A DNA stretch of 64,000 bases from Corella eumyota (GCA_963082875.1 OY720102.1:11444990-11508989), one strand, 5' to 3'. Counted from the stretch's first letter, positions 35,178-47,329 are shown. The notes: a model not told the origin generated them from the letters alone. A program made the numbers and translations.

Positions 35178-35296
35178 TGCCTACGACACCCGGTATTCCC
35201 AGGCGGTCACCCATCCAAGTACTAACCGGGCCCGACGTTGCTTAACTTCCCAGATCGGACGAGATGGGGTGTACTCAACGTGATATGGTCGTAGGC
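35178..35296 (-). rRNA. 5S rRNA, C14U
   Basis: C14U. Confidence 0.95.
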
Positions 35297-35464
35297 AATG
35301 TGATGTGGTGAGCCAACACATTTATCATTAACCGTGTATATTTAAAATAAAATAAATGACTTGCGTCGCTTAGCAGTTATATCAAATATATTAATTTTCA
35401 AAAATTTTGATAAAAAATGACTTCTACATAAGGTACTTTCTAATATGCTAAAAAACTTATAAAA

Positions 35465-35583
35465 TGCCTACGACACCCGGTATTCCCAGGCGGTCACCCA
35501 TCCAAGTACTAACCGGGCCCGACGTTGCTTAACTTCCCAGATCGGACGAGATGGGGTGTACTCAACGTGGTATGGTCGTAGGC
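35465..35583 (-). rRNA. 5S rRNA
   Basis: Consensus. Confidence 0.96.
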
Positions 35584-35751
35584 AATGTGATGTGGTGAGC
35601 CAACACATTTATCATTAACCGTGCATATTTAAAATAAAATAAATGACTTGCGTCCCTTAGAAGTTATATCAAATATATTAATTTTCAAAAATTTTGATAA
35701 AAAATGACTTCTACATAAAGTACTTTCTAATATGCTATAAAACTTATAAAA

Positions 35752-35870
35752 TGCCTACGACACCCGGTATTCCCAGGCGGTCACCCATCCAAGTACTAAC
35801 CGGGCCCGACGTTGCTTAACTTCCCAGATCGGACGAGATGGGGTGTACTCAACGTGGTATGGTCGTAGGC
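35752..35870 (-). rRNA. 5S rRNA
   Basis: Consensus. Confidence 0.96.
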
Positions 35871-36038
35871 AATGTGATGTGGTGAGCCAACACATTTATC
35901 ATTAACCGTGCATATTTAAAATAAAATAAATGACTTGCGTCCCTTAGAAGTTATATCAAATATATTAATTTTCAAAAATTTTGATAAAAAATGACTTCTA
36001 CATAAAGTACTTTCTAATATGTTATAAAACTTATAAAA

Positions 36039-36157
36039 TTCCTACGTCACACGGTATTCCCAGGCGGTCACCCATCCAAGTACTAACCGGGCCCGACGTT
36101 GCTTAACTTCCCAGATCGGACGAGATGGGGTGTACTCAACGTGGTATGGTCGTAGGC
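36039..36157 (-). rRNA. 5S rRNA variant, C118A + U111A + G107U
   Basis: Loses G1-C118 and A8-U111 of helix I. Possible pseudogene. Confidence 0.92.
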
Positions 36158-36325
36158 AATGTGATGTGGTGAGCCAACACATTTATCATTAACCGTGTAT
36201 ATTTAAAATAAAATAAATGACTTGCGTCGCTTAGCAATTATATCAAATATATTAGTTTTCAAAAATTTTGATAAAAAATGACTTCTACATAAAGTACTTT
36301 CTAATATGCTAAAAAACTTATAAAA

Positions 36326-36444
36326 TGCCTACGACACCCGGTATTCCCAGGCGGTCACCCATCCAAGTACTAACCGGGCCCGACGTTGCTTAACTTCCCA
36401 GATCGGACGAGATGGGGTGTACTCAACGTGGTATGGTCGTAGGC
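36326..36444 (-). rRNA. 5S rRNA
   Basis: Consensus. Confidence 0.96.
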
Positions 36445-36612
36445 AATGTGATGTGGTGAGCCAACACATTTATCATTAACCGTGTATATTTAAAATAAAA
36501 TAAATGACTTGCGTCTCTTAGCAGTTATATCAAATATATTAATTTTCAAAAATTTTGATAAAAATTGACTTCTACATAAGGTACTTTCTAATATGCTAAA
36601 AAACTTATAAAA

Positions 36613-36731
36613 TGCCTACGACACCCGGTATTCCCAGGCGGTCACCCATCCAAGTACTAACCGGGCCCGACGTTGCTTAACTTCCCAGATCGGACGAGAT
36701 GGGGTGTACTCAACGTGGTATGGTCGTAGGC
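36613..36731 (-). rRNA. 5S rRNA, short promoter
   Basis: Consensus gene; 5-bp upstream deletion. Confidence 0.96.
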
Positions 36732-36893
36732 AATGTGATGTGCCAACACATTTATCATTAAACGTGTATATTTAAAATAAAATAAATGACTTGCGTCGCC
36801 TAGCAATTATATCAAATATATTAATTTTCAAAAATTTCTATAAAAATGACTTATACATAAGGTACTTTCTAATATGCTAAAAAACTTATAAAA

Positions 36894-37012
36894 TGCCTAC
36901 GACACCCGGTATTCCCAGGCGGTCACCCATCCAAGTACTAACCGGGCCCGACGTTGCTTAACTTCCCAGATCGGACGAGATGGGGTGTACTCAACGTGGT
37001 ATGGTCGTAGGC
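36894..37012 (-). rRNA. 5S rRNA
   Basis: Consensus. Confidence 0.96.
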
Positions 37013-37180
37013 AATGTGATGTGGTGAGCCAACACATTTATCATTAACCGTGCATATTTAAAATAAAATAAATGACTTGCGTCCCTTAGAAGTTATATCA
37101 AATATATTAATTTTCAAAAATTTTGATAAAAAATGACTTCTACATAAAGTACTTTCTAATATGTTATAAAACTTATAAAA

Positions 37181-37299
37181 TTCCTACGACACACGGTATT
37201 CCCAGGCGGTCACCCATCCAAGTACTAACCGGGCCCGACGTTGCTTAACTTCCCAGATCGGACGAGATGGGGTGTACTCAACGTGGTATGGTCGTAGGC
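37181..37299 (-). rRNA. 5S rRNA variant, C118A + G107U
   Basis: C118A, G107U. Possible pseudogene. Confidence 0.92.
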
Positions 37300-37467
37300 A
37301 ATGTGATGTGGTGAGCCAACACATTTATCATTAACCGTGTATATTTAAAATAAAATAAATGACTTGCGTCCCTTAGAAGTTATATCAAATATATTAATTT
37401 TCAAAAATTTTGATAAAAAATGACTTCTACATAAAGTACTTTCTAATATGCTATAAAACTTATAAAA

Positions 37468-37595
37468 TGCCTACGACACCCGGTATTCCCAGGCGGTCAC
37501 CCATCCAAGTACTCCAAGTACTAACCGGGCCCGACGTTGCTTAACTTCCCAGATCGGACGAGATGGGGTGTACTCAACGTGGTATGGTCGTAGGC
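37468..37595 (-). rRNA. 5S rRNA variant with 9-nt insertion, probable pseudogene
   Basis: The 9-mer AGTACTTGG (nt 74-82) is duplicated in tandem, giving a 128-nt gene. The insertion disturbs helix IV/loop E and the spacing between box A and box C, so both folding and TFIIIA binding should suffer. The upstream gtggcgag marker is present. Confidence 0.88.
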
Positions 37596-37763
37596 AATGT
37601 GATGTGGCGAGCCAACACATTTATCATTAACCGTGCATATTTAAAATAAAATAAATGACTTGCGTCCCTTAGAAGTTATATCAAATATATTAATTTTCAA
37701 AAATTTTGATAAAAAATGACTTCTACATAAAGTACTTTCTAATATGTTATAAAACTTATAAAA

Positions 37764-37882
37764 TTCCTACGACACACGGTATTCCCAGGCGGTCACCCAT
37801 CCAAGTACTAACCGGGCCCGACGTTGCTTAACTTCCCAGATCGGACGAGATGGGGTGTACTCAACGTGGTATGGTCGTAAGC
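37764..37882 (-). rRNA. 5S rRNA variant, C118A + G107U + C3U
   Basis: Hybrid: 3' half of the C118A type, 5' end of the C3U type. Possible pseudogene. Confidence 0.92.
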
Positions 37883-38050
37883 AATGTGATGTGGTGAGCC
37901 AACACATTTATCATTAACCGTGTATATTTAAAATAAAATAAATGACTTGCGTCGCTTAGCAATTATATCAAATATATTAGTTTTCAAAAATTTTGATAAA
38001 AAATGACTTCTACATAAAGTACTTTCTAATATGCTATAAAACTTATAAAA

Positions 38051-38169
38051 TGCCTACGACACCCGGTATTCCCAGGCGGTCACCCATCCAAGTACTAACC
38101 GGGCCCGACGTTGCTTAACTTCCCAGATCGGACGAGATGGGGTGTACTCAACGTGGTATGGTCGTAGGC
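38051..38169 (-). rRNA. 5S rRNA
   Basis: Consensus. Confidence 0.96.
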
Positions 38170-38337
38170 AATGTGATGTGGTGAGCCAACACATTTATCA
38201 TTAACCGTGTATATTTAAAATAAAATAAATGACTTGCGTCTCTTAGCAGTTATATCAAATATATTAATTTTCAAAAATTTTGATAAAAAATGACTTCTAC
38301 ATAAGGTACTTTCTAATATGCTAAAAAACTTATAAAA

Positions 38338-38456
38338 TGCCTACGACACCCGGTATTCCCAGGCGGTCACCCATCCAAGTACTAACCGGGCCCGACGTTG
38401 CTTAACTTCCCAGATCGGACGAGATGGGGTGTACTCAACGTGGTATGGTCGTAGGC
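38338..38456 (-). rRNA. 5S rRNA
   Basis: Consensus. Confidence 0.96.
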
Positions 38457-38624
38457 AATGTGATGTGGTGAGCCAACACATTTATCATTAACCGTGTATA
38501 TTTAAAATAAAATAAATGACTTGCGTTCCTTAGAAGTTATATCAAATATATTAATTTTCAAAAATTTTGATAAAAAATGACTTCTACATAAAGTACTTTC
38601 TAATATGCTATAAAACTTATAAAA

Positions 38625-38743
38625 TGCCTACGACACCCGGTATTCCCAGGCGGTCACCCATCCAAGTACTAACCGGGCCCGACGTTGCTTAACTTCCCAG
38701 ATCGGACGAGATGGGGTGTACTCAACGTGGTATGGTCTTAGGC
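38625..38743 (-). rRNA. 5S rRNA, C6A
   Basis: C6A. Confidence 0.95.
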
Positions 38744-38911
38744 AATGTGATGTGGTGAGCCAACACATTTATCATTAACCGTGTATATTTAAAATAAAAT
38801 AAATGACTTGCGTCCCTTAGAAGTTATATCAAATATATTAATTTTCAAAAATTTTGATAAAAAATGACTTCTACATAAAGTACTTTCTAATATGTTATAA
38901 AACTTATAAAA

Positions 38912-39030
38912 TGCCTACGACACCCGGTATTCCCAGGCGGTCACCCATCCAAGTACTAACCGGGCCCGACGTTGCTTAACTTCCCAGATCGGACGAGATG
39001 GGGTGTACTCAACGTGGTATGGTCGTAGGC
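38912..39030 (-). rRNA. 5S rRNA
   Basis: Consensus. Confidence 0.96.
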
Positions 39031-39198
39031 AATGTGATGTGGTGAGCCAACACATTTATCATTAACCGTGTATATTTAAAATAAAATAAATGACTTGCGT
39101 CGCTTAGCAATTATATCAAATATATTAGTTTTCAAAAATTTTGATAAAAAATGACTTCTACATAAAGTACTTTCTAATATGCTAAAAAACTTATAAAA

Positions 39199-39317
39199 TG
39201 CCTTCGACACCCGGTATTCCCAGGCGGTCACCCATCCAAGTACTAACCGGGCCCGACGTTGCTTAACTTCCCAGATCGGACGAGATGGGGTGTACTCAAC
39301 GTGGTATGGTCGTAGGC
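39199..39317 (-). rRNA. 5S rRNA, U114A
   Basis: U114A. Confidence 0.94.
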
Positions 39318-39485
39318 AATGTGATGTGGTGAGCCAACACATTTATCATTAACCGTGTATATTTAAAATAAAATAAATGACTTGCGTCGCTTAGCAATTA
39401 TATCAAATATATTAGTTTTCAAAAATTTTGATAAAAAATGACTTCTACATAAAGTACTTTCTAATATGCTATAAAACTTATAAAA

Positions 39486-39604
39486 TGCCTACGACACCCG
39501 GTATTCCCAGGCGGTCACCCATCCAAGTACTAACCGGGCCCGACGTTGCTTAACTTCCCAGATCGGACGAGATGGGGTGTACTCAACGTGGTATGGTCGT
39601 AGGC
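39486..39604 (-). rRNA. 5S rRNA, short promoter
   Basis: Consensus gene with intact TTTT; 5-bp upstream deletion. Confidence 0.96.
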
Positions 39605-39766
39605 AATGTGATGTGCCAACACATTTATCATTAAACATGTATATTTAAAATAAAATAAATGACTTGCGTCGCCTAGCAATTATATCAAATATATTAATTT
39701 TCAAAAATTTCTATAAAAATGACTTATACATAAGGTACTTTCTAATATGCTAAAAAACTTATAAAA

Positions 39767-39885
39767 TGCCTACGACACCCGGTATTCCCAGGCGGTCACC
39801 CATCCAAGTACTAACCGGGCCCGACGTTGCTTAACTTCCCAGATCGGACGAGATGGGGTGTACTCAACGTGGTATGGTCGTAGGC
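39767..39885 (-). rRNA. 5S rRNA
   Basis: Consensus. Confidence 0.96.
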
Positions 39886-40053
39886 AATGTGATGTGGTGA
39901 GCCAACACATTTATCATTAACCGTGCATATTTAAAATAAAATAAATGACTTGCGTCCCTTAGAAGTTATATCAAATATATTAATTTTCAAAAATTTTGAT
40001 AAAAAATGACTTCTACATAAAGTACTTTCTAATATGTTATAAAACTTATAAAA

Positions 40054-40172
40054 TTCCTACGACACACGGTATTCCCAGGCGGTCACCCATCCAAGTACTA
40101 ACCGGGCCCGACGTTGCTTAACTTCCCAGATCGGACGAGATGGGGTGTACTCAACGTGGTATGGTCGTAGGC
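40054..40172 (-). rRNA. 5S rRNA variant, C118A + G107U
   Basis: C118A, G107U. Possible pseudogene. Confidence 0.92.
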
Positions 40173-40340
40173 AATGTGATGTGGTGAGCCAACACATTTA
40201 TCATTAACCGTGTATATTTAAAATAAAATAAATGACTTGCGTCTCTTAGCAGTTATATCAAATATATTAATTTTCAAAAATTTTGATAAAAAATGACTTC
40301 TACATAAGGTACTTTCTAATATGCTAAAAAACTTATAAAA

Positions 40341-40459
40341 TGCCTACGACACCCGGTATTCCCAGGCGGTCACCCATCCAAGTACTAACCGGGCCCGACG
40401 TTGCTTAACTTCCCAGATCGGACGAGATGGGGTGTACTCAACGTGGTATGGTCGTAGGC
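40341..40459 (-). rRNA. 5S rRNA
   Basis: Consensus. Confidence 0.96.
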
Positions 40460-40627
40460 AATGTGATGTGGTGAGCCAACACATTTATCATTAACCGTGT
40501 ATATTTAAAATAAAATAAATGACTTGCGTTCCTTAGAAGTTATATCAAATATATTAATTTTCAAAAATTTTGATAAAAAATGACTTCTACATAAAGTACT
40601 TTCTAATATGCTATAAAACTTATAAAA

Positions 40628-40746
40628 TGCCTACGACACCCGGTATTCCCAGGCGGTCACCCATCCAAGTACTAACCGGGCCCGACGTTGCTTAACTTCC
40701 CAGATCGGACGAGATGGGGTGTACTCAACGTGGTATGGTCGTAAGC
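40628..40746 (-). rRNA. 5S rRNA, C3U
   Basis: C3U. Confidence 0.96.
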
Positions 40747-40914
40747 AATGTGATGTGGTGAGCCAACACATTTATCATTAACCGTGTATATTTAAAATAA
40801 AATAAATGACTTGCGTCGCTTAGCAATTATATCAAATATATTAGTTTTCAAAAATTTTGATAAAAAATGACTTCTACATAAAGTACTTTCTAATATGCTA
40901 AAAAACTTATAAAA

Positions 40915-41033
40915 TGCCTTCGACACCCGGTATTCCCAGGCGGTCACCCATCCAAGTACTAACCGGGCCCGACGTTGCTTAACTTCCCAGATCGGACGAG
41001 ATGGGGTGTACTCAACGTGGTATGGTCGTAGGC
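40915..41033 (-). rRNA. 5S rRNA, U114A
   Basis: U114A. Confidence 0.94.
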
Positions 41034-41201
41034 AATGTGATGTGGTGAGCCAACACATTTATCATTAACCGTGTATATTTAAAATAAAATAAATGACTTG
41101 CGTCGCTTAGCAATTATATCAAATATATTAGTTTTCAAAAATTTTGATAAAAAATGACTTCTACATAAAGTACTTTCTAATATGCTATAAAACTTATAAA
41201 A

Positions 41202-41320
41202 TGCCTACGACACCCGGTATTCCCAGGCGGTCACCCATCCAAGTACTAACCGGGCCCGACGTTGCTTAACTTCCCAGATCGGACGAGATGGGGTGTACTC
41301 AACGTGGTATGGTCGTAGGC
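41202..41320 (-). rRNA. 5S rRNA, short promoter
   Basis: Consensus gene; 5-bp upstream deletion. Confidence 0.96.
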
Positions 41321-41482
41321 AATGTGATGTGCCAACACATTTATCATTAAACATGTATATTTAAAATAAAATAAATGACTTGCGTCGCCTAGCAATTATA
41401 TCAAATATATTAATTTTCAAAAATTTCTATAAAAATGACTTATACATAAGGTACTTTCTAATATGCTAAAAAACTTATAAAA

Positions 41483-41601
41483 TGCCTACGACACCCGGTA
41501 TTCCCAGGCGGTCACCCATCCAAGTACTAACCGGGCCCGACGTTGCTTAACTTCCCAGATCGGACGAGATGGGGTGTACTCAACGTGGTATGGTCGTAGG
41601 C
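41483..41601 (-). rRNA. 5S rRNA
   Basis: Consensus. Confidence 0.96.
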
Positions 41602-41769
41602 AATGTGATGTGGTGAGCCAACACATTTATCATTAACCGTGCATATTTAAAATAAAATAAATGACTTGCGTCCCTTAGAAGTTATATCAAATATATTAAT
41701 TTTCAAAAATTTTGATAAAAAATGACTTCTACATAAAGTACTTTCTAATATGTTATAAAACTTATAAAA

Positions 41770-41888
41770 TTCCTACGACACACGGTATTCCCAGGCGGTC
41801 ACCCATCCAAGTACTAACCGGGCCCGACGTTGCTTAACTTCCCAGATCGGACGAGATGGGGTGTACTCAACGTGGTATGGTCGTAGGC
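41770..41888 (-). rRNA. 5S rRNA variant, C118A + G107U
   Basis: C118A, G107U. Possible pseudogene. Confidence 0.92.
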
Positions 41889-42056
41889 AATGTGATGTGG
41901 TGAGCCAACACATTTATCATTAACCGTGTATATTTAAAATAAAATAAATGACTTGCGTCTCTTAGCAGTTATATCAAATATATTAATTTTCAAAAATTTT
42001 GATAAAAAATGACTTCTACATAAGGTACTTTCTAATATGCTAAAAAACTTATAAAA

Positions 42057-42175
42057 TGCCTACGACACCCGGTATTCCCAGGCGGTCACCCATCCAAGTA
42101 CTAACCGGGCCCGACGTTGCTTAACTTCCCAGATCGGACGAGATGGGGTGTACTCAACGTGGTATGGTCGTAGGC
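42057..42175 (-). rRNA. 5S rRNA
   Basis: Consensus. Confidence 0.96.
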
Positions 42176-42343
42176 AATGTGATGTGGTGAGCCAACACAT
42201 TTATCATTAACCGTGTATATTTAAAATAAAATAAATGACTTGCGTTCCTTAGAAGTTATATCAAATATATTAATTTTCAAAAATTTTGATAAAAAATGAC
42301 TTCTACATAAAGTACTTTCTAATATGCTATAAAACTTATAAAA

Positions 42344-42462
42344 TGCCTACGACACCCGGTATTCCCAGGCGGTCACCCATCCAAGTACTAACCGGGCCCG
42401 ACGTTGCTTAACTTCCCAGATCGGACGAGATGGGGTGTACTCAACGTGGTATGGTCGTAAGC
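42344..42462 (-). rRNA. 5S rRNA, C3U
   Basis: C3U. Confidence 0.96.
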
Positions 42463-42630
42463 AATGTGATGTGGTGAGCCAACACATTTATCATTAACCG
42501 TGTATATTTAAAATAAAATAAATGACTTGCGTCGCTTAGCAATTATATCAAATATATTAGTTTTCAAAAATTTTGATAAAAAATGACTTCTACATAAAGT
42601 ACTTTCTAATATGCTATAAAACTTATAAAA

Positions 42631-42749
42631 TGCCTACGACACCCGGTATTCCCAGGCGGTCACCCATCCAAGTACTAACCGGGCCCGACGTTGCTTAACT
42701 TCCCAGATCGGACGAGATGGGGTGTACTCAACGTGGTATGGTCGTAGGC
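42631..42749 (-). rRNA. 5S rRNA
   Basis: Consensus. Confidence 0.96.
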
Positions 42750-42917
42750 AATGTGATGTGGTGAGCCAACACATTTATCATTAACCGTGTATATTTAAAA
42801 TAAAATAAATGACTTGCGTCTCTTAGCAGTTATATCAAATATATTAATTTTCAAAAATTTTGATAAAAAATGACTTCTACATAAGGTACTTTCTAATATG
42901 CTAAAAAACTTATAAAA

Positions 42918-43036
42918 TGCCTACGACACCCGGTATTCCCAGGCGGTCACCCATCCAAGTACTAACCGGGCCCGACGTTGCTTAACTTCCCAGATCGGAC
43001 GAGATGGGGTGTACTCAACATGGTATGGTCGTAGGC
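42918..43036 (-). rRNA. 5S rRNA, C17U
   Basis: C17U. Confidence 0.95.
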
Positions 43037-43204
43037 AATGTGATGTGGTGAGCCAACACATTTATCATTAACCGTGTATATTTAAAATAAAATAAATGAC
43101 TTGCGTTCCTTAGAAGTTATATCAAATATATTAATTTTCAAAAATTTTGATAAAAAATGACTTCTACATAAAGTACTTTCTAATATGCTATAAAACTTAT
43201 AAAA

Positions 43205-43323
43205 TGCCTACGACACCCGGTATTCCCAGGCGGTCACCCATCCAAGTACTAACCGGGCCCGACGTTGCTTAACTTCCCAGATCGGACGAGATGGGGTGTA
43301 CTCAACGTGGTATGGTCTTAGGC
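43205..43323 (-). rRNA. 5S rRNA, C6A
   Basis: C6A. Confidence 0.95.
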
Positions 43324-43491
43324 AATGTGATGTGGTGAGCCAACACATTTATCATTAACCGTGTATATTTAAAATAAAATAAATGACTTGCGTCCCTTAG
43401 AAGTTATATCAAATATATTAATTTTCAAAAATTTTGATAAAAAATGACTTCTACATAAAGTACTTTCTAATATGTTATAAAACTTATAAAA

Positions 43492-43610
43492 TGCCTACGA
43501 CACCCGGTATTCCCAGGCGGTCACCCATCCAAGTACTAACCGGGCCCGACGTTGCTTAACTTCCCAGATCGGACGAGATGGGGTGTACTCAACGTGGTAT
43601 GGTCGTAGGC
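43492..43610 (-). rRNA. 5S rRNA
   Basis: Consensus. Confidence 0.96.
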
Positions 43611-43778
43611 AATGTGATGTGGTGAGCCAACACATTTATCATTAACCGTGTATATTTAAAATAAAATAAATGACTTGCGTCGCTTAGCAATTATATCAAA
43701 TATATTAGTTTTCAAAAATTTTGATAAAAAATGACTTCTACATAAAGTACTTTCTAATATGCTAAAAAACTTATAAAA

Positions 43779-43897
43779 TGCCTTCGACACCCGGTATTCC
43801 CAGGCGGTCACCCATCCAAGTACTAACCGGGCCCGACGTTGCTTAACTTCCCAGATCGGACGAGATGGGGTGTACTCAACGTGGTATGGTCGTAGGC
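43779..43897 (-). rRNA. 5S rRNA, U114A
   Basis: U114A. Confidence 0.94.
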
Positions 43898-44065
43898 AAT
43901 GTGATGTGGTGAGCCAACACATTTATCATTAACCGTGTATATTTAAAATAAAATAAATGACTTGCGTCGCTTAGCAATTATATCAAATATATTAGTTTTC
44001 AAAAATTTTGATAAAAAATGACTTCTACATAAAGTACTTTCTAATATGCTATAAAACTTATAAAA

Positions 44066-44184
44066 TGCCTACGACACCCGGTATTCCCAGGCGGTCACCC
44101 ATCCAAGTACTAACCGGGCCCGACGTTGCTTAACTTCCCAGATCGGACGAGATGGGGTGTACTCAACGTGGTATGGTCGTAGGC
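44066..44184 (-). rRNA. 5S rRNA, short promoter
   Basis: Consensus gene; 5-bp upstream deletion. Confidence 0.96.
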
Positions 44185-44346
44185 AATGTGATGTGCCAAC
44201 ACATTTATCATTAAACATGTATATTTAAAATAAAATAAATGACTTGCGTCGCCTAGCAATTATATCAAATATATTAATTTTCAAAAATTTCTATAAAAAT
44301 GACTTATACATAAGGTACTTTCTAATATGCTATAAAACTTATAAAA

Positions 44347-44465
44347 TGCCTACGACACCCGGTATTCCCAGGCGGTCACCCATCCAAGTACTAACCGGGC
44401 CCGACGTTGCTTAACTTCCCAGATCGGACGAGATGGGGTGTACTCAACGTGGTATGGTCGTAGGC
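44347..44465 (-). rRNA. 5S rRNA
   Basis: Consensus gene; a private base change (tcaataa for tcattaa) lies just upstream of the TATA-like box. Confidence 0.96.
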
Positions 44466-44633
44466 AATGTGATGTGGTGAGCCAACACATTTATCAATAA
44501 CCGTGCATATTTAAAATAAAATAAATGACTTGCGTCCCTTAGAAGTTATATCAAATATATTAATTTTCAAAAATTTTGATAAAAAATGACTTCTACATAA
44601 AGTACTTTCTAATATGTTATAAAACTTATAAAA

Positions 44634-44752
44634 TTCCTACGACACACGGTATTCCCAGGCGGTCACCCATCCAAGTACTAACCGGGCCCGACGTTGCTTA
44701 ACTTCCCAGATCGGACGAGATGGGGTGTACTCAACGTGGTATGGTCGTAGGC
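44634..44752 (-). rRNA. 5S rRNA variant, C118A + G107U
   Basis: C118A, G107U. Possible pseudogene. Confidence 0.92.
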
Positions 44753-44920
44753 AATGTGATGTGGTGAGCCAACACATTTATCATTAACCGTGCATATTTA
44801 AAATAAAATAAATGACTTGCGTCCCTTAGAAGTTATATCAAATATATTAATTTTCAAAAATTTTGATAAAAAATGACTTCTACATAAAGTACTTTCTAAT
44901 ATGCTATAAAACTTATAAAA

Positions 44921-45039
44921 TGCCTACGACACCCGGTATTCCCAGGCGGTCACCCATCCAAGTACTAACCGGGCCCGACGTTGCTTAACTTCCCAGATCG
45001 GACGAGATGGGGTGTACTCAACGTGGTATGGTCGTAGGC
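44921..45039 (-). rRNA. 5S rRNA
   Basis: Consensus. Confidence 0.96.
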
Positions 45040-45207
45040 AATGTGATGTGGTGAGCCAACACATTTATCATTAACCGTGCATATTTAAAATAAAATAAAT
45101 GACTTGCGTCCCTTAGAAGTTATATCAAATATATTAATTTTCAAAAATTTTGATAAAAAATGACTTCTACATAAAGTACTTTCTAATATGTTATAAAACT
45201 TATAAAA

Positions 45208-45326
45208 TTCCTACGTCACACGGTATTCCCAGGCGGTCACCCATCCAAGTACTAACCGGGCCCGACGTTGCTTAACTTCCCAGATCGGACGAGATGGGGT
45301 GTACTCAACGTGGTATGGTCGTAGGC
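45208..45326 (-). rRNA. 5S rRNA variant, C118A + U111A + G107U
   Basis: Two helix I pairs lost. Possible pseudogene. Confidence 0.92.
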
Positions 45327-45494
45327 AATGTGATGTGGTGAGCCAACACATTTATCATTAACCGTGTATATTTAAAATAAAATAAATGACTTGCGTCGCT
45401 TAGCAATTATATCAAATATATTAGTTTTCAAAAATTTTGATAAAAAATGACTTCTACATAAAGTACTTTCTAATATGCTAAAAAACTTATAAAA

Positions 45495-45613
45495 TGCCTA
45501 CGACACCCGGTATTCCCAGGCGGTCACCCATCCAAGTACTAACCGGGCCCGACGTTGCTTAACTTCCCAGATCGGACGAGATGGGGTGTACTCAACGTGG
45601 TATGGTCGTAGGC
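45495..45613 (-). rRNA. 5S rRNA
   Basis: Consensus. Confidence 0.96.
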
Positions 45614-45781
45614 AATGTGATGTGGTGAGCCAACACATTTATCATTAACCGTGTATATTTAAAATAAAATAAATGACTTGCGTCTCTTAGCAGTTATATC
45701 AAATATATTAATTTTCAAAAATTTTGATAAAAATTGACTTCTACATAAGGTACTTTCTAATATGCTAAAAAACTTATAAAA

Positions 45782-45900
45782 TGCCTACGACACCCGGTAT
45801 TCCCAGGCGGTCACCCATCCAAGTACTAACCGGGCCCGACGTTGCTTAACTTCCCAAATCGGACGAGATGGGGTGTACTCAACGTGGTATGGTCGTAGGC
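45782..45900 (-). rRNA. 5S rRNA, C44U, short promoter
   Basis: C44U; 5-bp upstream deletion. Confidence 0.95.
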
Positions 45901-46062
45901 AATGTGATGTGCCAACACATTTATCATTAAACGTGTATATTTAAAATAAAATAAATGACTTGCGTCGCCTAGCAATTATATCAAATATATTAATTTTCAA
46001 AAATTTCTATAAAAATGACTTATACATAAGGTACTTTCTAATATGCTAAAAAACTTATAAAA

Positions 46063-46181
46063 TGCCTACGACACCCGGTATTCCCAGGCGGTCACCCATC
46101 CAAGTACTAACCGGGCCCGACGTTGCTTAACTTCCCAGATCGGACGAGATGGGGTGTACTCAACGTGGTATGGTCGTAGGC
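46063..46181 (-). rRNA. 5S rRNA
   Basis: Consensus. Confidence 0.96.
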
Positions 46182-46349
46182 AATGTGATGTGGTGAGCCA
46201 ACACATTTATCATTAACCGTGCATATTTAAAATAAAATAAATGACTTGCGTCCCTTAGAAGTTATATCAAATATATTAATTTTCAAAAATTTTGATAAAA
46301 AATGACTTCTACATAAAGTACTTTCTAATATGTTATAAAACTTATAAAA

Positions 46350-46468
46350 TTCCTACGACACACGGTATTCCCAGGCGGTCACCCATCCAAGTACTAACCG
46401 GGCCCGACGTTGCTTAACTTCCCAGATCGGACGAGATGGGGTGTACTCAACGTGGTATGGTCGTAGGC
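46350..46468 (-). rRNA. 5S rRNA variant, C118A + G107U
   Basis: C118A, G107U. Possible pseudogene. Confidence 0.92.
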
Positions 46469-46636
46469 AATGTGATGTGGTGAGCCAACACATTTATCAT
46501 TAACCGTGTATATTTAAAATAAAATAAATGACTTGCGTCCCTTAGAAGTTATATCAAATATATTAATTTTCAAAAATTTTGATAAAAAATGACTTCTACA
46601 TAAAGTACTTTCTAATATGCTATAAAACTTATAAAA

Positions 46637-46755
46637 TGCCTACGACACCCGGTATTCCCAGGCGGTCACCCATCCAAGTACTAACCGGGCCCGACGTTGC
46701 TTAACTTCCCAGATCGGACGAGATGGGGTGTACTCAACGTGGTATGGTCGTAAGC
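46637..46755 (-). rRNA. 5S rRNA, C3U
   Basis: C3U. Confidence 0.96.
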
Positions 46756-46923
46756 AATGTGATGTGGTGAGCCAACACATTTATCATTAACCGTGTATAT
46801 TTAAAATAAAATAAATGACTTGCGTCGCTTAGCAATTATATCAAATATATTAGTTTTCAAAAATTTTGATAAAAAATGACTTCTACATAAAGTACTTTCT
46901 AATATGCTATAAAACTTATAAAA

Positions 46924-47042
46924 TGCCTACGACACCCGGTATTCCCAGGCGGTCACCCATCCAAGTACTAACCGGGCCCGACGTTGCTTAACTTCCCAGA
47001 TCGGACGAGATGGGGTGTACTCAACGTGGTATGGTCGTAGGC
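46924..47042 (-). rRNA. 5S rRNA
   Basis: Consensus. Confidence 0.96.
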
Positions 47043-47210
47043 AATGTGATGTGGTGAGCCAACACATTTATCATTAACCGTGTATATTTAAAATAAAATA
47101 AATGACTTGCGTCTCTTAGCAGTTATATCAAATATATTAATTTTCAAAAATTTTGATAAAAAATGACTTCTACATAAGGTACTTTCTAATATGCTAAAAA
47201 ACTTATAAAA

Positions 47211-47329
47211 TGCCTACGACACCCGGTATTCCCAGGCGGTCACCCATCCAAGTACTAACCGGGCCCGACGTTGCTTAACTTCCCAGATCGGACGAGATGG
47301 GGTGTACTCAACGTGGTATGGTCGTAGGC
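47211..47329 (-). rRNA. 5S rRNA
   Basis: Consensus. Confidence 0.96.

Larger units (their letters stand above)
35752..37467 (-). repeat. 6-unit block repeated 9,169 bp downstream, copy 1
   Basis: Shares the rare U111A gene and an aaaattgac spacer change with 44921-46636. Confidence 0.8.
39199..42630 (-). repeat. 6-unit tandem duplication, 2 x 1,716 bp
   Basis: 39199-40914 and 40915-42630 agree at all variant sites checked. Only one copy is present in the corresponding place of the downstream 22-kb copy, 61233-62948. Confidence 0.87.
26612..43682 (-). repeat. 22-kb duplication, copy 1 (part matched in window)
   Basis: Every rare marker checked from 26612 to 40914 recurs 22,034 bp downstream: the 20-bp deletion, G51A, C17U, G48A, the upstream gtagtg and gtggcg changes, U114A, the broken T-run and the 9-bp insertion. 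From 42631 the offset is 20,318 because copy 1 holds an extra 1,716-bp duplication. The left boundary lies between about 26541 and 26800. Confidence 0.92.
44921..46636 (-). repeat. 6-unit block, copy 2
   Basis: Matches 35752-37467 apart from C44U in the gene at 45782. Confidence 0.8.
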
